Origin: Tamarix chinensis
Lineage: Eukaryota > Streptophyta > Magnoliopsida > Caryophyllales > Tamaricaceae
NCBI GenBank assembly: GCA_030549775.1
Contig: CM060173.1
Span: 682,001 to 746,000, forward strand
Direction of reading: 5' to 3'
Length of the DNA: 64,000 nucleotides
The position numbers were made by a program, and so were the translations under genes. Shown here piece after piece: positions 26,701 through 36,384 of this stretch. Position 1 is the first letter of the stretch; every line of letters begins with the position of its first letter. The notes under the pieces were generated by a model. The model worked only from the letters and a program-made list of their open reading frames with translations. It was not told the origin of the DNA and did no database searches.

Positions 26701-29700
26701 TCAAGATAAACGTGCTCTTGAATTAGAAGAAGCATTTGATCTAGGCGAGATAGAACGTGGGTGTGCATTGAATCAAGAATCAACCCTTTCAAGGGCCGGA
26801 GATACTCGTTGGGGGCCGCATCTTAAGTCTCTTTCAAGTTTAGTTAAGTTATTTTCTCCGGTAATTGAAGTACTTGATTTTTTGAAAAAAGATTCAAAAA
26901 ATAGACAAAAAGGTGAGGCTAGAGCTTTCAAAGATCTATTAATGTCCTTTGAGTGTGTTTTCATGTTACATTTGATGAAAAGGGTTCTAAGTATCACGAA
27001 TGATTTGTCTCGGATGTTGCAGAAGCGTGATCAAGACATTGTGAATGCCATGAGACTTGTTCAACTTGCTAAACAACGCCTCCAAACCATGAGGGATGAA
27101 GGATGGGAAGATCTTATTGTTGAAGTTTCTTTATTATGCCACAATAAGAATCTTGTGATTGCAAATATGGATGATCGGCATGTTAAGGAAAACAAATCAC
27201 AACGGTTGGCTCCATTTCTTACAAATATGCATCATTACAAGTTTGATTGCGTCTACAGCATATTAGACTTGCAATTAGAGGAGCTTGAATCACGTTTTGA
27301 TGTGATAGGCACTACGTTGTTATCATGTGTAGCATGCTTGAATCCATCGGAGTTATTTTCTACTTTTGACAAAGATTCATTGATTAGGGTAACAAAGTTT
27401 TATCCCGAGGAGTTTTCTGATGTTTGATCTTGTGATACTGGACAATCAACTTGAGAACTATATTTTGGATGTTCAATCTGATGATAGATTTTCTAAATTA
27501 AAAGGACTTGGTGATCTCTCAAGGAAGCTAGTGGAGACAAAGACGCACACTACGTATTATTTGGTTTATATGCTTGTGAAGCTAGCTTTGACTTTGTCGG
27601 TAGCTACTGCAATTGTTGAAAGAGCTTTTTCAGCAATGATTTTTATCAAAAACAAGTTGCGAAATTGTATGTGTGATGAATGGGTACATAATTGTTTGAT
27701 GTCATATATAGAAAAAGATGTATCCGATACCATTAATAATGAGACTATTATAGCTCGCTTTCAAAATATAAAACATCGACGAGTACAATTGTAAATGAAT
27801 GTCTATGTATGATTATGGATAATATTAAATATATTATTATGATTATTATGATTTTTGTTGTTATTTTATATGTAGATATATGCTTGTTATTTGTTGGGAC
27901 CCCATGAATTTTATATCCTAGCTTCGTCCCTGCTTGACCATACAAAAATAAAATTGTACCAAAATAAATGTCCATCATTGATAGTTTATTGGAGGCACAA
28001 TCTTGAAATTAACAAGTCAGACTGATATGGAGGGAAAGATTATGTGGATAGTTGAGGCAGTGGAGAGGAAACAAGTGGATAGATTGTTGCGACAAATGCA
28101 TAAGGTCCAAATCCCAATAATATTCCAAACACTACCACATGTCAATTCTCTACAATATTTTTTGCCTATGGTTTTTAAGATACCGATGAGTGAATTGAAG
28201 GAAACAAGAAGCATGATTGCTGAAATTTGGGAGGATAATTTTTTAATGGCATAAAAAAAACTATTGGTATTAAGAATTATACCACCGGTTGCACAGTGCT
28301 TAATAAGTGCATTTATAGTAATAATTCTCATACTTGACATTATTTTTCCTTTAAAAATATAAATTTAATCTCTTTTTAACCATAGGTGCTCATTTGGGAT
28401 CAATCATGAATAAAAGAAGCAAAAATAAGGTGTTTTGAAGAGTTTTGCAAGGAAAAAGGTTAACTACAACTTTCATATGAAATAACAAAAACAATCTTTG
28501 GTATTTTGATCATAACTTTTTCATCCAAGCTCCAATTCAATTAATTCAAGTTTCACTGGAAAGCTAAGATCAAGAGCTACATCTTTCATGCTTACAATGG
28601 TTTTTGAATCAGAATAGATCATGATCAAAATAGCAATGGAAGACAAAGCTAACAACTGAAAAATGTTAGAAGTTACCCAAGGATGAATGGTTGACCGTCC
28701 ATCAACCAGAGGTCGTCCGAAACCCTTGGAACAGCCATGGATGTCTCGACCTCGACACGAAAATTTCCAAATCTTCTCGAACTTCTATCTTATCTTCCTA
28801 CCAACATAAAAAATGATCTTTTGGCCTTTTTATACCTATATATACATCGATCCCACGAAAAATAACGAATTTAGAGATTGAGATTTCATCTTCAACCTTC
28901 GCCTCCATTGTTCGTCATCAAATCCACCAAATGGTGCTTCCATTCATTCAATTTGCCCTCAATTCATTAAAAGCAATCATCATTTGCCCCTAATTCGTGA
29001 TTCTCTTCCATCAATTTAGCCTCCATCATAGGATTTGCAATTTAGGATTCTTCATCCATCTGAATTCATTCATCTCCATAATTCTTCCAATTTGTGGTTC
29101 ATTTTCTTCAATTGATCCACGAAATCATTAATTCCATCTTCACAAACCCTTAATTTATTAATATCGCGCCTCAATTTCCACAAAGAAGCATCCAATTCAA
29201 GTCAACATTCAAGTGGTAGAGAAGGGCTATTCACACGGAGAAGAAGATGAGGTCGTTAACCAGGGTCGTCCACCAGCCTTACTTTGCTGGATTTTGGTCT
29301 TTTTTTTCCTACTTTATTATATATATTGTGTAATTAATTTATACATGAGGAGTGGCTAAATTCTTCTTGTTAAGAATGGAATTAGAACCCTAGACTATAG
29401 TTTGAAATTTTAATAATAATTTCTATATTTTCCTAATTGTCATGAGATTGTCCTTTGACTCTACTTTAGCTGATATTGTTTATATATGTGATTCAAGTAT
29501 GATTTATATGATACAAGTATCGTTCTAGCTTCCTCATAATGACATTATGTAAGATTATATGCTCACTAAGTAAAGTGGCTATATGAACATGTTAAAATTC
29601 AAGTATATAAAATATAACTTGGTTAAATAACAATTAACCTAATAGTTTTAAGAAAATAATCAAAGTAGCAGAACGTTTAGATACATGTGGATCAAATGTA

Positions 29701-32700
29701 GGAATATAACTTAGGCACTCTTGAATACTAGTTTGGGTACTTCCATTGACATCCTACCACTTATTCTTAATGTATTAGATTTAGTTAAATATAGGAGTCG
29801 GTTGTTGCAACTATATTACTAAAATTCAATTGGATTTAATATTAGAGCTTTGTCATATTAAATTAAATTAGGGAAGTAATATAAGGTGTATAGACATATT
29901 TTTGCCTCACAACTTGGTCGATCTTTTTCTTGTGACTAATAAAAGACATAGGAATTATTTGTTTCCTCTCAACCTAATATTAGTAGCAGAAATTGATTCC
30001 TTGGTACATTTGTTATATTTGCATTGACCCATATTTATTTTCTTATTTGATTTTATTTAGTTTTTATTATTTTATATTTTAAACCTCCATAATTTTGTTT
30101 TTCTTATTATTAGTTTTAGTATTATTTAGAGTCTTTTATTTTATTATTCATATGCTAGCTAGATTAAGGTGAGCCTCTCAATCCCTGGTCTAGAAAGATA
30201 CCATTTTTACCAATACTACAATTGAGGACACGAGGGTTTAAATCGTGTGCCGACTACGGCTCCACCAATGCTCACTATGCAACCAGTGGTACGATATAAT
30301 TTGTTGCATATTTCAGCACAATAAAGTTCCCTCAGCAATTGTTGATAAGTCTTCAACACCTAAACGCTCTACCATTTTGCTGCCATGGAACTCAACCAGT
30401 AGATGAAGAAGTAGATGGGGGATGAGAGCCGACTTCGCTGGTAAAGCCAGTTTGTTTTGGAAAAAAACATATTGCCATTTCTAAGCTGGTAAACCTCTAC
30501 CACATCTTCTCCTAACTATGGTTTCTTTTTCATAGCCCCTAACGCTAGACCATTACCAATTTCAAATGGACGAACACCCTAGTTATCTACCCATGTTGTG
30601 ATTGCTGAAAAACAGATAATACCTCTGGCCGCAAGAGAGCATTAGTTGCCATATTCTCTCCAACAGGGTTATACTCAATATCGAAAATAAAGCTCCAAAG
30701 TTTCCAGATCCATTTAAGGTGTTCTTAAGGCAAAACTTGTTGTTCTAGCAAAGAATTACCGCGAAGCTTTGCCCCATCAAATAATGGCACCAACACTGCA
30801 CTGCCAACACAATCACCATCAAATCATGCCTAATCGCCATCAAATCATGCCCGTACATAGATTCCAAGCATGCTCACTGCCTCAAGGCTTGGCTGAAAAA
30901 AAGATGGAGGGTGCCCTCCTTGCATTAATATTGCTCCTACACCTACTCCAAATGTGTTTGTTTCCAGCACAAATGGAGAATTGATATTAGGCAGCCCCAA
31001 GATAGATACAACAAGCATGGCATCCTTCAAACTATCAAATGCTCTTTGAGACTCCTTATTCCACATAAAAAATAAAAAATAAAAACTCTCTTGAGCTGAG
31101 TTGTTAACGATGCCCATAATGTCGCACAAATTTACAATATACCTTGTTAACCCTAGAAATCCCATAATTCACACAGAAGCAACTTTTTCATGTACTTCAA
31201 CATGGTCAGGTCAGCAGCTACCCTTTTGGCAGAGATAATGTGTCCTACAAACTTCAATTCCAGCTATGCGAATACACAACTATTCATGTTAACAGCCAGT
31301 AAATTAGCACACAACACCTTAAATACCATGTCCAAATGCCTCATATGATCCTCCATGGTCTGAATATATACCAAAATTTCATCAAAGAGTAAAAGCAAAA
31401 TTCTGCAAAGGTAAGGTTGAAATATGTCATTCATTAAGCCTTAAAAAGTAGTCGGGCATTTGTCAATCTAAATGGTATTACCAGGAACTCGTAATGTCCT
31501 TCATGGGTGCAGAATGTCATTTTAGGGATGTCCTCAAGTGAAATTGAAATAGATGGTATCCAAATTTCAAATCCAAGTTAGTAAATATGGTCACCAATCC
31601 AACTAATCTTATAAATCCTCAATGACCAAAATAAGTGGTACCGCCAACTGCCAACCTTTTTCTTGAGAATTAAAGCTAAGGCTTGAGAATTTACTGTGGC
31701 TCGGTCTAATTATTGCCACAGTTAGCATTTCTACCACCAATCTCTCTATTTCATCCTTTTTCACTCAAGGATAGCGATAGTCAATAGGGAAGAAAATTTA
31801 CTAGAGTCCCAATTGGCAGTGGAATACAATGGTTGAGGGCTTTGGGAGTTACAACCTATTGTTTTAAACACCTTTGCGGCTTGGCAACCTCTAAAACTTG
31901 TTGTGATATCTCATCAGGATGGGTACCTCTTCAACCGTATATAGTATTCCAGCAAAATCCTTCTTTGATTTCAAGGATAATGGAGTCTTACACATATTAG
32001 CGTCCCCCTTTGGAGTACTCCCTTCAAAGTCACTGATTTTTTCCCACATGAAATTTCATAAATCAATGACTTCCAATTAATTTGCATAGCTTTTCCAATT
32101 AATTTGCATAGCTTTTCTGGCCATCCATAGAATCACATATGCACTTCTGTTATCTAGTATAAGCAACAAAATTGTGGTCGCGAATTCAGCTATTGTGTTG
32201 AAGCATCGAGGTGTTGCAAATGATATTTTATACGTCACGATTATTACAATGTTATTTTTTATTTTTTTCACAACAAATATCAGCATGTACCATTAAATAT
32301 CGCAAATCTGATGTAAATATCCGAGTATATTAGCTAAAACGTATCGAATCAGTCGATATGCATATGATTTTATTTCTAACTCGCATATTGGACATTTTGC
32401 ATATCGACAAGCTAAAAAATCCAATAAATATTGGATAATATCATAAGTATCAAATATTTCAGTGTATTAGATAATATTTTATTCCATAATCCAACGGAAG
32501 GAAATCCTCAAATACCTTAATCTCTAAAAGGGTGAGAGGAACTCCTCGACAAATTCCTTCAATTGGTACCGAGCATCCAATTCCATCAAAACTCCATAAG
32601 TTGTTAAAGGTGACAATAGAAGCTTCAATTTATGAACTAAGTCCCGAGCCACAAAATTGTGAGTCGCCACATTCTACCAACACCACCACCAGCTCCCCTT

Positions 32701-35119
32701 GAATCATCTCACACAGCTTCATACTCCTAGGAATGATAAAACTAGCCACCAAGTTCACTAATAGCTTGACCTATCCTTCTAACTTCTCCATTGCGTCTTT
32801 TGTCTGCTTTAGATCACTCCCCCTCAACTTCCACTTACAAGTCTTCCACCAGTAGTAATTGGAACATGTGACTCGAACCAAATGTCTCTTCACGTCGAAA
32901 ACAGAGACCCAACTCTCACCTGCATAAAAGCCCAACATCAGTCACTGTCTTGTACCTTGGTGTTTGTTGGATGCTCACAAATCCCTAAGATGGCCAATTG
33001 TTATTGTCGGTGGTGCGCCTTGCTTACTTATCACAACAAAATTATTTTTCAAGGTTAATGCAGTTATTGCATCAGAACATCTCCCTTTTGGGCTAAATGA
33101 AGTTTGACCCATCTTATCTCGCTTGGACCCAAATGCACTTGACAAATCCACCCTGCTTGGATCACCCTATTCTTATCTTCAACCAGTCGGGTCATAACCA
33201 TAATATCTCATAGCCTGCCAAGGTGAGGATGTTGAGCTTCATCATCCTGAACAAGGGTCTATCAAAATAACATTTCGTACTACGGGAACTCTATACAATC
33301 TTTTCACTATAAAGGCCACTAAATTATACCTTCAATATTATCTAACTTATTATGTACTAAGAGTAATAACATTAGACTTATGTTCTAAGCACTTGTTAAT
33401 TAACTCCTATGCTAACCCAAGTCCCCAACTACATATATACCTTGAGCCCAATACATAACCAAAGCATGAGCTAAGCCATTCGGCTGCCAAAACTATTGGC
33501 TAAGGCTCGTGCCTTGCTATGTAAGCCTAGTTGCAAGCTCAGCCAAGCCCAATGGTAGTACACCCAACATACAAACACATTAAGTGACTTTCACCATCCC
33601 TTTGTATGCACATGGGGTAATCTAAGTGCTCAACCCATGAATCCCACTTCATGAGTCACAACTGATTCAACTACAAGCTTAGGTAAAATCTATTGGTAGA
33701 AATTTAACACAACCAGCTCATGGTAAGATGACTTCACCAAAGACACAAATTGTAAAGTCCTCTCAACTTGATAATGGTTGCATCTTTGGAAAAAAGAGAG
33801 GGAAATAAAAGTTAGGTGATATTGAAGCATTCAAGTTAAGTAAAGATTGTTAAATATGGAGTTAAGGCATACTAAGTTACAATTGTTGATATTATGCATA
33901 ATCCCCATCTCTAAACATTTGTGACTTGAGTTATAAGTCATAATTCTCAGTGTCGGTCTGCAAGCAGATGAAAATGATGGCAACAACAAATTTAACAACT
34001 TAGAAAACAGGAGAAAGTGAAATTGAGCACAAACCTGAATATGACTAGTTTCAATTTTTCCAAGTAAAGGGCCTAGCAAAACTGAGGAAAACCATTGTCT
34101 AAGAAGGTCACGCCACTCCTCTATTTGTGGGTAGATGCCCAACCGCTCAAAGGCCTCTATTGACTCTTCCATTGACATTGGTGAGGGATGCTCACCTTCT
34201 CCTTTCTTGGGAGGAGTAATAAACTTCTGAGAAGCAGGAGACAATCTCACTGGCCTCAAAGGAGTTGCCCTTGTAGTTCCTGATGTGTTGCTCGAACTCG
34301 GAATCGTGCTAGGACTAACCACACCAAACCCATTCCTTGTGGTAGGTGGAGTTGCCAGTTTATCAGCTGATTCTGTGATTTTCTTGTCTACATCTGCCAG
34401 GAACTGTTCAAGCTCTTGTTCTGTTACTATTTCTCTAGCAGGAGAAGCTCTTTTGGTAGACCATGGCGACTGCTCCAAAGATGGAGATGACTGAACAGAG
34501 TGTAACTGTGTAGAAACAGAAGGCACTAGGTATGGTGATGATGGAGAACCAGGTGATTTTGTAGGTGTTCCAAAAGATTGTGTCCTCTTTCCACCACTGG
34601 CGCTTGTTCTCTCAGAGCCAATTCGGGAAGGGAGAATGGAACCACCAATTGGCTGGTGAAGTGGAACCAGAGGATCAGAAGAAGCTGATGCTACATGTGA
34701 CTTGGATTTTGGTGGCTTTTTGGATGATTCTGACACAAGATTTTCTGTCTTTGGCAGTACACCCAGAAGGCCAAGCTGATGATTTGTTAGGAAAGCCTTA
34801 TCCTTGGCTGTATTACGGAGATTGACTGCAGGGGCACTAGAACTAATGCTGATCCTCCTACGAACAAGTACTTTAATGAGGGCAGATGATGTCCCAAGGA
34901 AAGCTAGGCCAATTACAGCCTGAAATAACTTTGCTAACAAATCTGTAGCAGGAAAAAAAATACAAAAGAAAGCATTGTCATGAGTTGAACAGAAGCACAA
35001 CATCACACGTCAAAGAGAAGATAATGTAAATAGAATAATATATTGGGACAATAATACACTTACAAGACCCTTTTCGGGAAAGATTCCAATGCTTAAAGCT
35101 TCCAACAATTGCTTTTTCC
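13738..35119 (-). CDS. TMEM209: TMEM209 homologue (cytochrome-b561 N-terminal family), partial, five exons placed
   Basis: The exons in transcript order are 35064-35119, 34035-34942, 14521-14719, 14247-14432 and 13738-14114, joined by GT-AG introns. Phases agree at each join: T|AT makes Y, CAG|GTA is in phase, C|AG makes Q, and G|AA makes E. The product has a short N-terminal part, a hydrophobic segment ([13 protein letters not shown]), a long serine/proline-rich middle, a conserved [18 protein letters not shown] block, and a C-terminal domain with [20 protein letters not shown] and [18 protein letters not shown]. This matches the plant protein family annotated as cytochrome B561 amino-terminal and homologous to animal TMEM209, a nuclear-envelope membrane protein reported to associate with nucleoporin Nup205. 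The plant role is inferred from that homology only. The exon with the initiator codon and the last coding exon are not identified. All placed exons are open, so the gene looks functional despite its transposon-filled intron. Confidence 0.85.
15485..16050. repeat. LTR-like fragment shared with 20880-21400 and 33280-33550
   Basis: The phrase GGTTCCTCTTGAGAACCTA occurs here at about 15573 and again at about 20955, both followed by AGAGAGAGATGT near AACTTCT or AGCTTCT. The stretch 15770-15990 (AGAGTAATAATATTAAACTTGTG onwards) is repeated in diverged form at about 33360-33500. This looks like an LTR family linked to the decayed gypsy pol pieces in this intron, but no element can be closed. Confidence 0.45.
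16162..17102 (+). mobile_element. LTR of the TGATGC gypsy family
   Basis: This is the best preserved LTR of the family: it begins TGATGCACAAGCATCC and ends ATATGCATCA, with short inverted TGATGC/GCATCA tips. A purine run (TTGAGGGAAAG) directly precedes it, like a polypurine tract, so it is probably the 3' LTR of an otherwise lost element. There is no primer site downstream and no matching target duplication. An unbroken run of G occurs near 16205. It sits in the TMEM209 intron. Confidence 0.7.
17103..19219. other. Non-coding; decayed retroelement sequence on the minus strand
   Basis: 17110-17180 ends with a TTTGGATGA-type MITE tip (reverse complement of TCATCCAAACGATACC). From 17450 to 18110 the minus strand gives broken frames resembling the RNase H to integrase linker of Ty3/gypsy polyproteins, but stops are frequent and the match is weak. 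18120-19200 shows no recognisable feature. Confidence 0.35.
19220..19639. mobile_element. hAT-type MITE with TAGGGATGGCAA ends
   Basis: The left end is TAGGGATGGCAAAAATCCCC and the reverse complement of the right end is TAGGGATGGCAATGGGGTCC. The flanking 8-mers AGCGGTTT and GGTGGTTT agree at 6 of 8 positions, consistent with the 8-bp target duplication of hAT elements after some decay. The body is G/C-rich at both ends (many GGGGATGGGG-like words) with an AT-rich centre and no coding capacity. Confidence 0.7.
19990..20880. repeat. AT-rich TAA/ATT microsatellite-like tract
   Basis: From about 20020 to 20640 the sequence is almost entirely A and T, built from imperfect TAA, ATT and TTATAA units. 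Two overlapping frames of 85-98 codons rich in Ile and Asn arise from this composition and are not genes. Flanking copies of TCTAATC(T/C)AATC at about 19980 and 20655 suggest expansion inside a simple-repeat locus. A similar tract is at 36950-37700. Confidence 0.8.
20880..21430 (-). repeat. LTR-like segment adjoining a gypsy integrase remnant
   Basis: This shares GGTTCCTCTTGAGAACCTA and nearby words with 15485-16050. It lies immediately beyond the C-terminal side of the minus-strand integrase remnant, where a 3' LTR would be expected. Exact ends are not resolved. Confidence 0.4.
21430..22040 (-). pseudogene. Ty3/gypsy integrase remnant
   Basis: The minus strand, read across several stops, gives recognisable integrase core pieces: [16 protein letters not shown], then [22 protein letters not shown], then [19 protein letters not shown] and a [15 protein letters not shown] segment. 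These are the order and spacing of the DDE integrase core of plant gypsy elements. The expected D-R-D motif is disrupted. The C-terminal and zinc-finger parts are missing. It lies in the TMEM209 intron on the same strand as the pol remnant at 30400-32750. Confidence 0.6.
22060..23200. repeat. Array of short TTTTCAACA / TGTTGAAA motifs
   Basis: Dozens of imperfect copies of TTTCAACA, often as TTTTCAACACT followed by TTTATATAA, cover about 1.1 kb at irregular spacing. Most copies in the middle (22500-22980) are in plus orientation, while TGTTGAAA and ATTGAAA copies predominate at 22990-23170 and are mixed in at 22200-22420. There is no coding frame. Clustered short motifs in two orientations resemble subterminal transposase-binding repeats of large DNA transposons, but no transposon ends were found. 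Confidence 0.55.
23500..23925 (+). other. C-rich 5' leader of the hAT element
   Basis: This tract between the left terminus and the tandem duplication is C-rich and has three overlapping 60-75 codon frames of low complexity. None resembles a domain. It is probably the promoter and untranslated leader of the transposase gene. Confidence 0.4.
23955..24510 (+). repeat. 278-bp tandem duplication inside the hAT element
   Basis: Two adjacent copies (about 23955-24232 and 24233-24510) share TTAATTGAATTAGTTTGTGTT, AATAATCTTAAATTAGGGTGG and GAATTAGTTGATTATTGTA in the same order with few mismatches. The offset of 278 bp was measured from the TCTTAAATTAGG word. It sits upstream of the transposase coding part, probably within an intron or leader. 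Confidence 0.75.
24586..27794 (+). pseudogene. hAT transposase (TTF zinc finger, DUF4371, dimerisation domain), interrupted
   Basis: The first fragment (24586 to about 24920) carries the TTF-type head: [19 protein letters not shown] and [15 protein letters not shown]. The LTR then interrupts it and replaces the residues around the expected zinc-finger cysteines. Coding resumes at about 25897 with [18 protein letters not shown] and the DUF4371 region, including [12 protein letters not shown] with an acidic catalytic residue. A TGA at 26474 stops the frame just before [16 protein letters not shown], which continues to 27427. A frameshift near 27420 separates the C-terminal hAT dimerisation domain ([15 protein letters not shown], to 27794). 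Relative to family members I remember, 40-50 residues also appear to be missing after KNRGNFY. The protein cannot be made intact. Confidence 0.88.
24921..25896 (-). mobile_element. LTR of the TGATGC gypsy family inserted in the hAT transposase
   Basis: On the minus strand it begins TGATGCAGGAGCATCC at 25896 and matches the LTR at 16162-17102 through GGTTATCAATGGGGGATAAC (plus strand, about 24933). The last 25-30 bp of the LTR and the neighbouring host codons are absent at the left junction. The expected 5-bp duplication (ATTGT at 25897) is therefore missing on the other side. It interrupts the transposase frame. Confidence 0.8.
27941..30380. other. Intronic sequence without a recognised gene
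   Basis: A plus-strand frame at 28003-28254 (83 codons) has a normal amino-acid mix but no family I know. 28380-29290 has phrases such as AAGATCAAGAGCTACATCTTTCATG and GACCTCGACACGAAAATTTCC that are reminiscent of the LTR of a large gypsy element, but no ends could be set. 29300-30200 is AT-rich and featureless. Confidence 0.35.
32078..32124. repeat. Short tandem duplication
   Basis: TTCCAATTAATTTGCATAGC is present twice in direct succession. It is a recent local duplication within decayed retroelement sequence. Confidence 0.7.
32150..32480 (-). repeat. Decayed copy of the CGATAAAT/GGTCGC repeat family
   Basis: The words GTGGTCGCGAATTCAG, GCATCGAGGTGTTGC and ATATTGGACATTTTGCATATCG resemble the GC cores and CGATAT-rich ends of the better copies at 43125-43430 and 43649-44363. 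The copy sits within the minus-strand gypsy pol remnant and interrupts it. Ends are unresolved. Confidence 0.4.
32750..34034. other. Intron tail next to the large TMEM209 exon, with LTR-like fragment
   Basis: 33280-33550 shares sequence with 15720-15990 (AGAGTAATAACATTAGACTTATG and following words), consistent with an LTR piece. 33600-34034 shows nothing besides the splice donor at 34034. No other coding exon was seen. Confidence 0.4.
34035..34942 (-). CDS. TMEM209: TMEM209 homologue, large exon
   Basis: This 908-bp exon has an acceptor TTCCTGCTACAG at 34943-34954 and a donor CAG|GTTTGTG at 34034. It encodes about 302 residues: a transmembrane-type segment at the start, the basic stretch VRRRISIS, a low-complexity Ser/Pro/Thr linker with several S-P sites, an acidic helix ([18 protein letters not shown]), and the family block ending [29 protein letters not shown]. 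Reading past the donor quickly reaches unrelated codons, which supports the splice site. Confidence 0.88.
35064..35119 (-). CDS. TMEM209: TMEM209 homologue, short upstream exon
   Basis: This 56-bp exon was chosen because its donor (TCTT|GTAAGTG) is strong, its acceptor (AAATGAAG) follows a T-rich tract, and only this reading phase joins the next exon to give ...[12 protein letters not shown]. The frame is open throughout. It must be preceded by at least one more coding exon, because it begins at the third base of a codon. I searched 35.1-36.3 kb on the minus strand without finding that exon. Confidence 0.6.
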
Positions 35120-35977
35120 CTTCATTTCCAAAAAATAAGGAATGGATCAGCAAAAGCCTTAAGAAAACATTAAAACAACTGGCAATGACAATTATAGAGA
35201 TCAAGAGAGAAAAGGATTAGAATATGACGAGCTGAAACATGAAACTTGACCGCTTATATTTAACTGTTACCCCCACTGTATCAGGACCTACATGAAGCCA
35301 GCAACTTACTTTCAAACACTAAGATTTCTAACTTATAAGTCCCACTCAGATGACAGGAGGCATTTAGTTAATTTATGATGACAGATGGAGACCATAACTT
35401 CCTAAAGACTTTGAAAAATGAGTCCCTAGCCGACTATTAAGGAACATGTATTAAGCCAAAGAATGCAAAATTGACAGAATACTGTAAATACATGAATGAG
35501 CAATCTAAGAACATAACACCATAGACACACTACACAAACAGAAAAGGGAATCAGACTCCCCCTTATCTTCAAAAAAAATATGATATGACAATGCCCAAAA
35601 GAGCACAGCATGTGCCACTGAAACTCACGGATAACATTCTGCACTCTGCTATCAGGAAATCACCCAATGAGATTGCTGTTAATTAATCAAGTGCTGAATG
35701 AATTCTAGAATCTCTGCCATTCCATAAGGCATTGGGTTGTTAGCAATATGTACACTTGGTTGTTGACAACAGGTGCTGTGCTGTCATCTGTTTTGGCAGT
35801 AGCAGCCTAATTTTATTAAGCAGAATATTACAGAAAAAAAAAAAAGGCACTGCAAGGAGAAGACAAAGTTACATCAAATCAATTATTCTCCCTATGATCT
35901 CTCGCTTTCCATAATTTCTCATTCTAGAGGTATCCACACTTCAGTGCAATCATCCTCATAGAAATAATATTCCTTTC
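35120..35977. other. Upstream intron or flank of the TMEM209 gene, no exon found
   Basis: The exon at 35064-35119 begins in mid-codon, so this stretch must start as an intron. No convincing upstream exon was found. A T-rich tract lies at about 35800-35850 on the minus strand. Confidence 0.4.
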
Positions 35978-36110
35978 CGGTTCATTTGGATGGAGAGTTT
36001 AAAAGGTAGTTCACTATAAGAGGGAATTTGTAAAGTTTTTCTAGGCTAAAAACTTTACAAATTCCCTCTAAAGAAAACTATCCTCTAAAACTTCATCAAA
36101 ATAGACCCTT
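35978..36110. mobile_element. Hairpin MITE, about 133 bp
   Basis: Centre: AGAGGGAATTTGTAAAGTTT is followed, after a 7-bp loop (CTAGGCT) flanked by T and A runs, by its exact reverse complement. The inverted match continues outward with mismatches through GGATGGAGAGTTT / AAACTTCATC to the tips GGTTCATTTGGATG and, reversed, GGGTCTATTTTGATG. The whole element can fold into one long stem. No coding capacity and no clear target duplication. Confidence 0.75.
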
Positions 36111-36384
36111 AGTCTTCATGGACCATTCAGAGAAGCCTCAAAAAATGCAGTGGGGCACTACAACTAGTGGAAAGCAAATTAATGGGCAAAATTATTCCAT
36201 ATATCTGCTAGATATTTATCGTGTTGCTCCCACTAGCATTATAGAATACCAACTATAACATTGCTCTTGCTAACATCATAAATGCACTATATTGTGTCAA
36301 ATGGTGTTGGCCAGAAGCGTACACTCCATACAATTAAATAGCAATACCACTATTTAGTAGATTTTGGTTAGCCACGACTTGAAC

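Larger units (their letters stand above)
23258..27932 (+). mobile_element. Complete hAT transposon (dead), with 8-bp target duplication
   Basis: The left end CAGGGACGGAGC and the reverse complement of the right end CAGGGACGAAGC form the terminal inverted repeats. The element is flanked by a perfect 8-bp duplication, CTTGACCA, at 23250-23257 and 27933-27940, as required for hAT. It contains a C-rich leader (23500-23920), a 278-bp tandem duplication, a TTF-type transposase in pieces, and an LTR inserted inside the coding region. The 4675-bp length includes about 970 bp of inserted LTR. It lies in plus orientation within the intron of the minus-strand TMEM209 gene. Confidence 0.92.
30400..32750 (-). 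pseudogene. Ty3/gypsy pol remnant (protease, reverse transcriptase, RNase H)
   Basis: The minus strand, from right to left, gives a protease-like segment at about 32500-32720 ([13 protein letters not shown]), a heavily broken reverse transcriptase at 31150-31800, and an RNase H start at 30845-31165 with [30 protein letters not shown] and [20 protein letters not shown]. In a working enzyme the last would read close to ETDASGVGVGAVLMQ, so the key aspartate is already altered. Stops and frameshifts are frequent. It shares strand with the integrase remnant at 21430-22040 and may once have belonged to the same insertion, since split apart. Confidence 0.7.
14720..34034 (-). other. 19.3-kb transposon-filled intron of the TMEM209 homologue
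   Basis: The donor CAG|GTTTGTG lies at 34034 and the acceptor CATTGTAG at 14720. The flanking codons join in phase to give [16 protein letters not shown], as expected for the family. The intron contains an LTR at 16162-17102, a hAT MITE, AT microsatellite, gypsy pol remnants on the minus strand, a motif array at 22.1-23.2 kb, and the full hAT element at 23258-27932 with an LTR inside it. No other host exon was recognised within it. Confidence 0.8.

Noticed and set aside
28003..28254. 83-codon plus-strand frame as a gene
   Set aside because: There is no family match, no splice or start context, and it lies inside the TMEM209 intron just outside the hAT duplication. It is left as unassigned sequence.
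35426..35644. 72-codon hydrophobic minus-strand frame as the missing first exon of TMEM209
   Set aside because: It lacks a donor in the phase needed to join the exon at 35119, and it does not resemble the N-terminus of the family.
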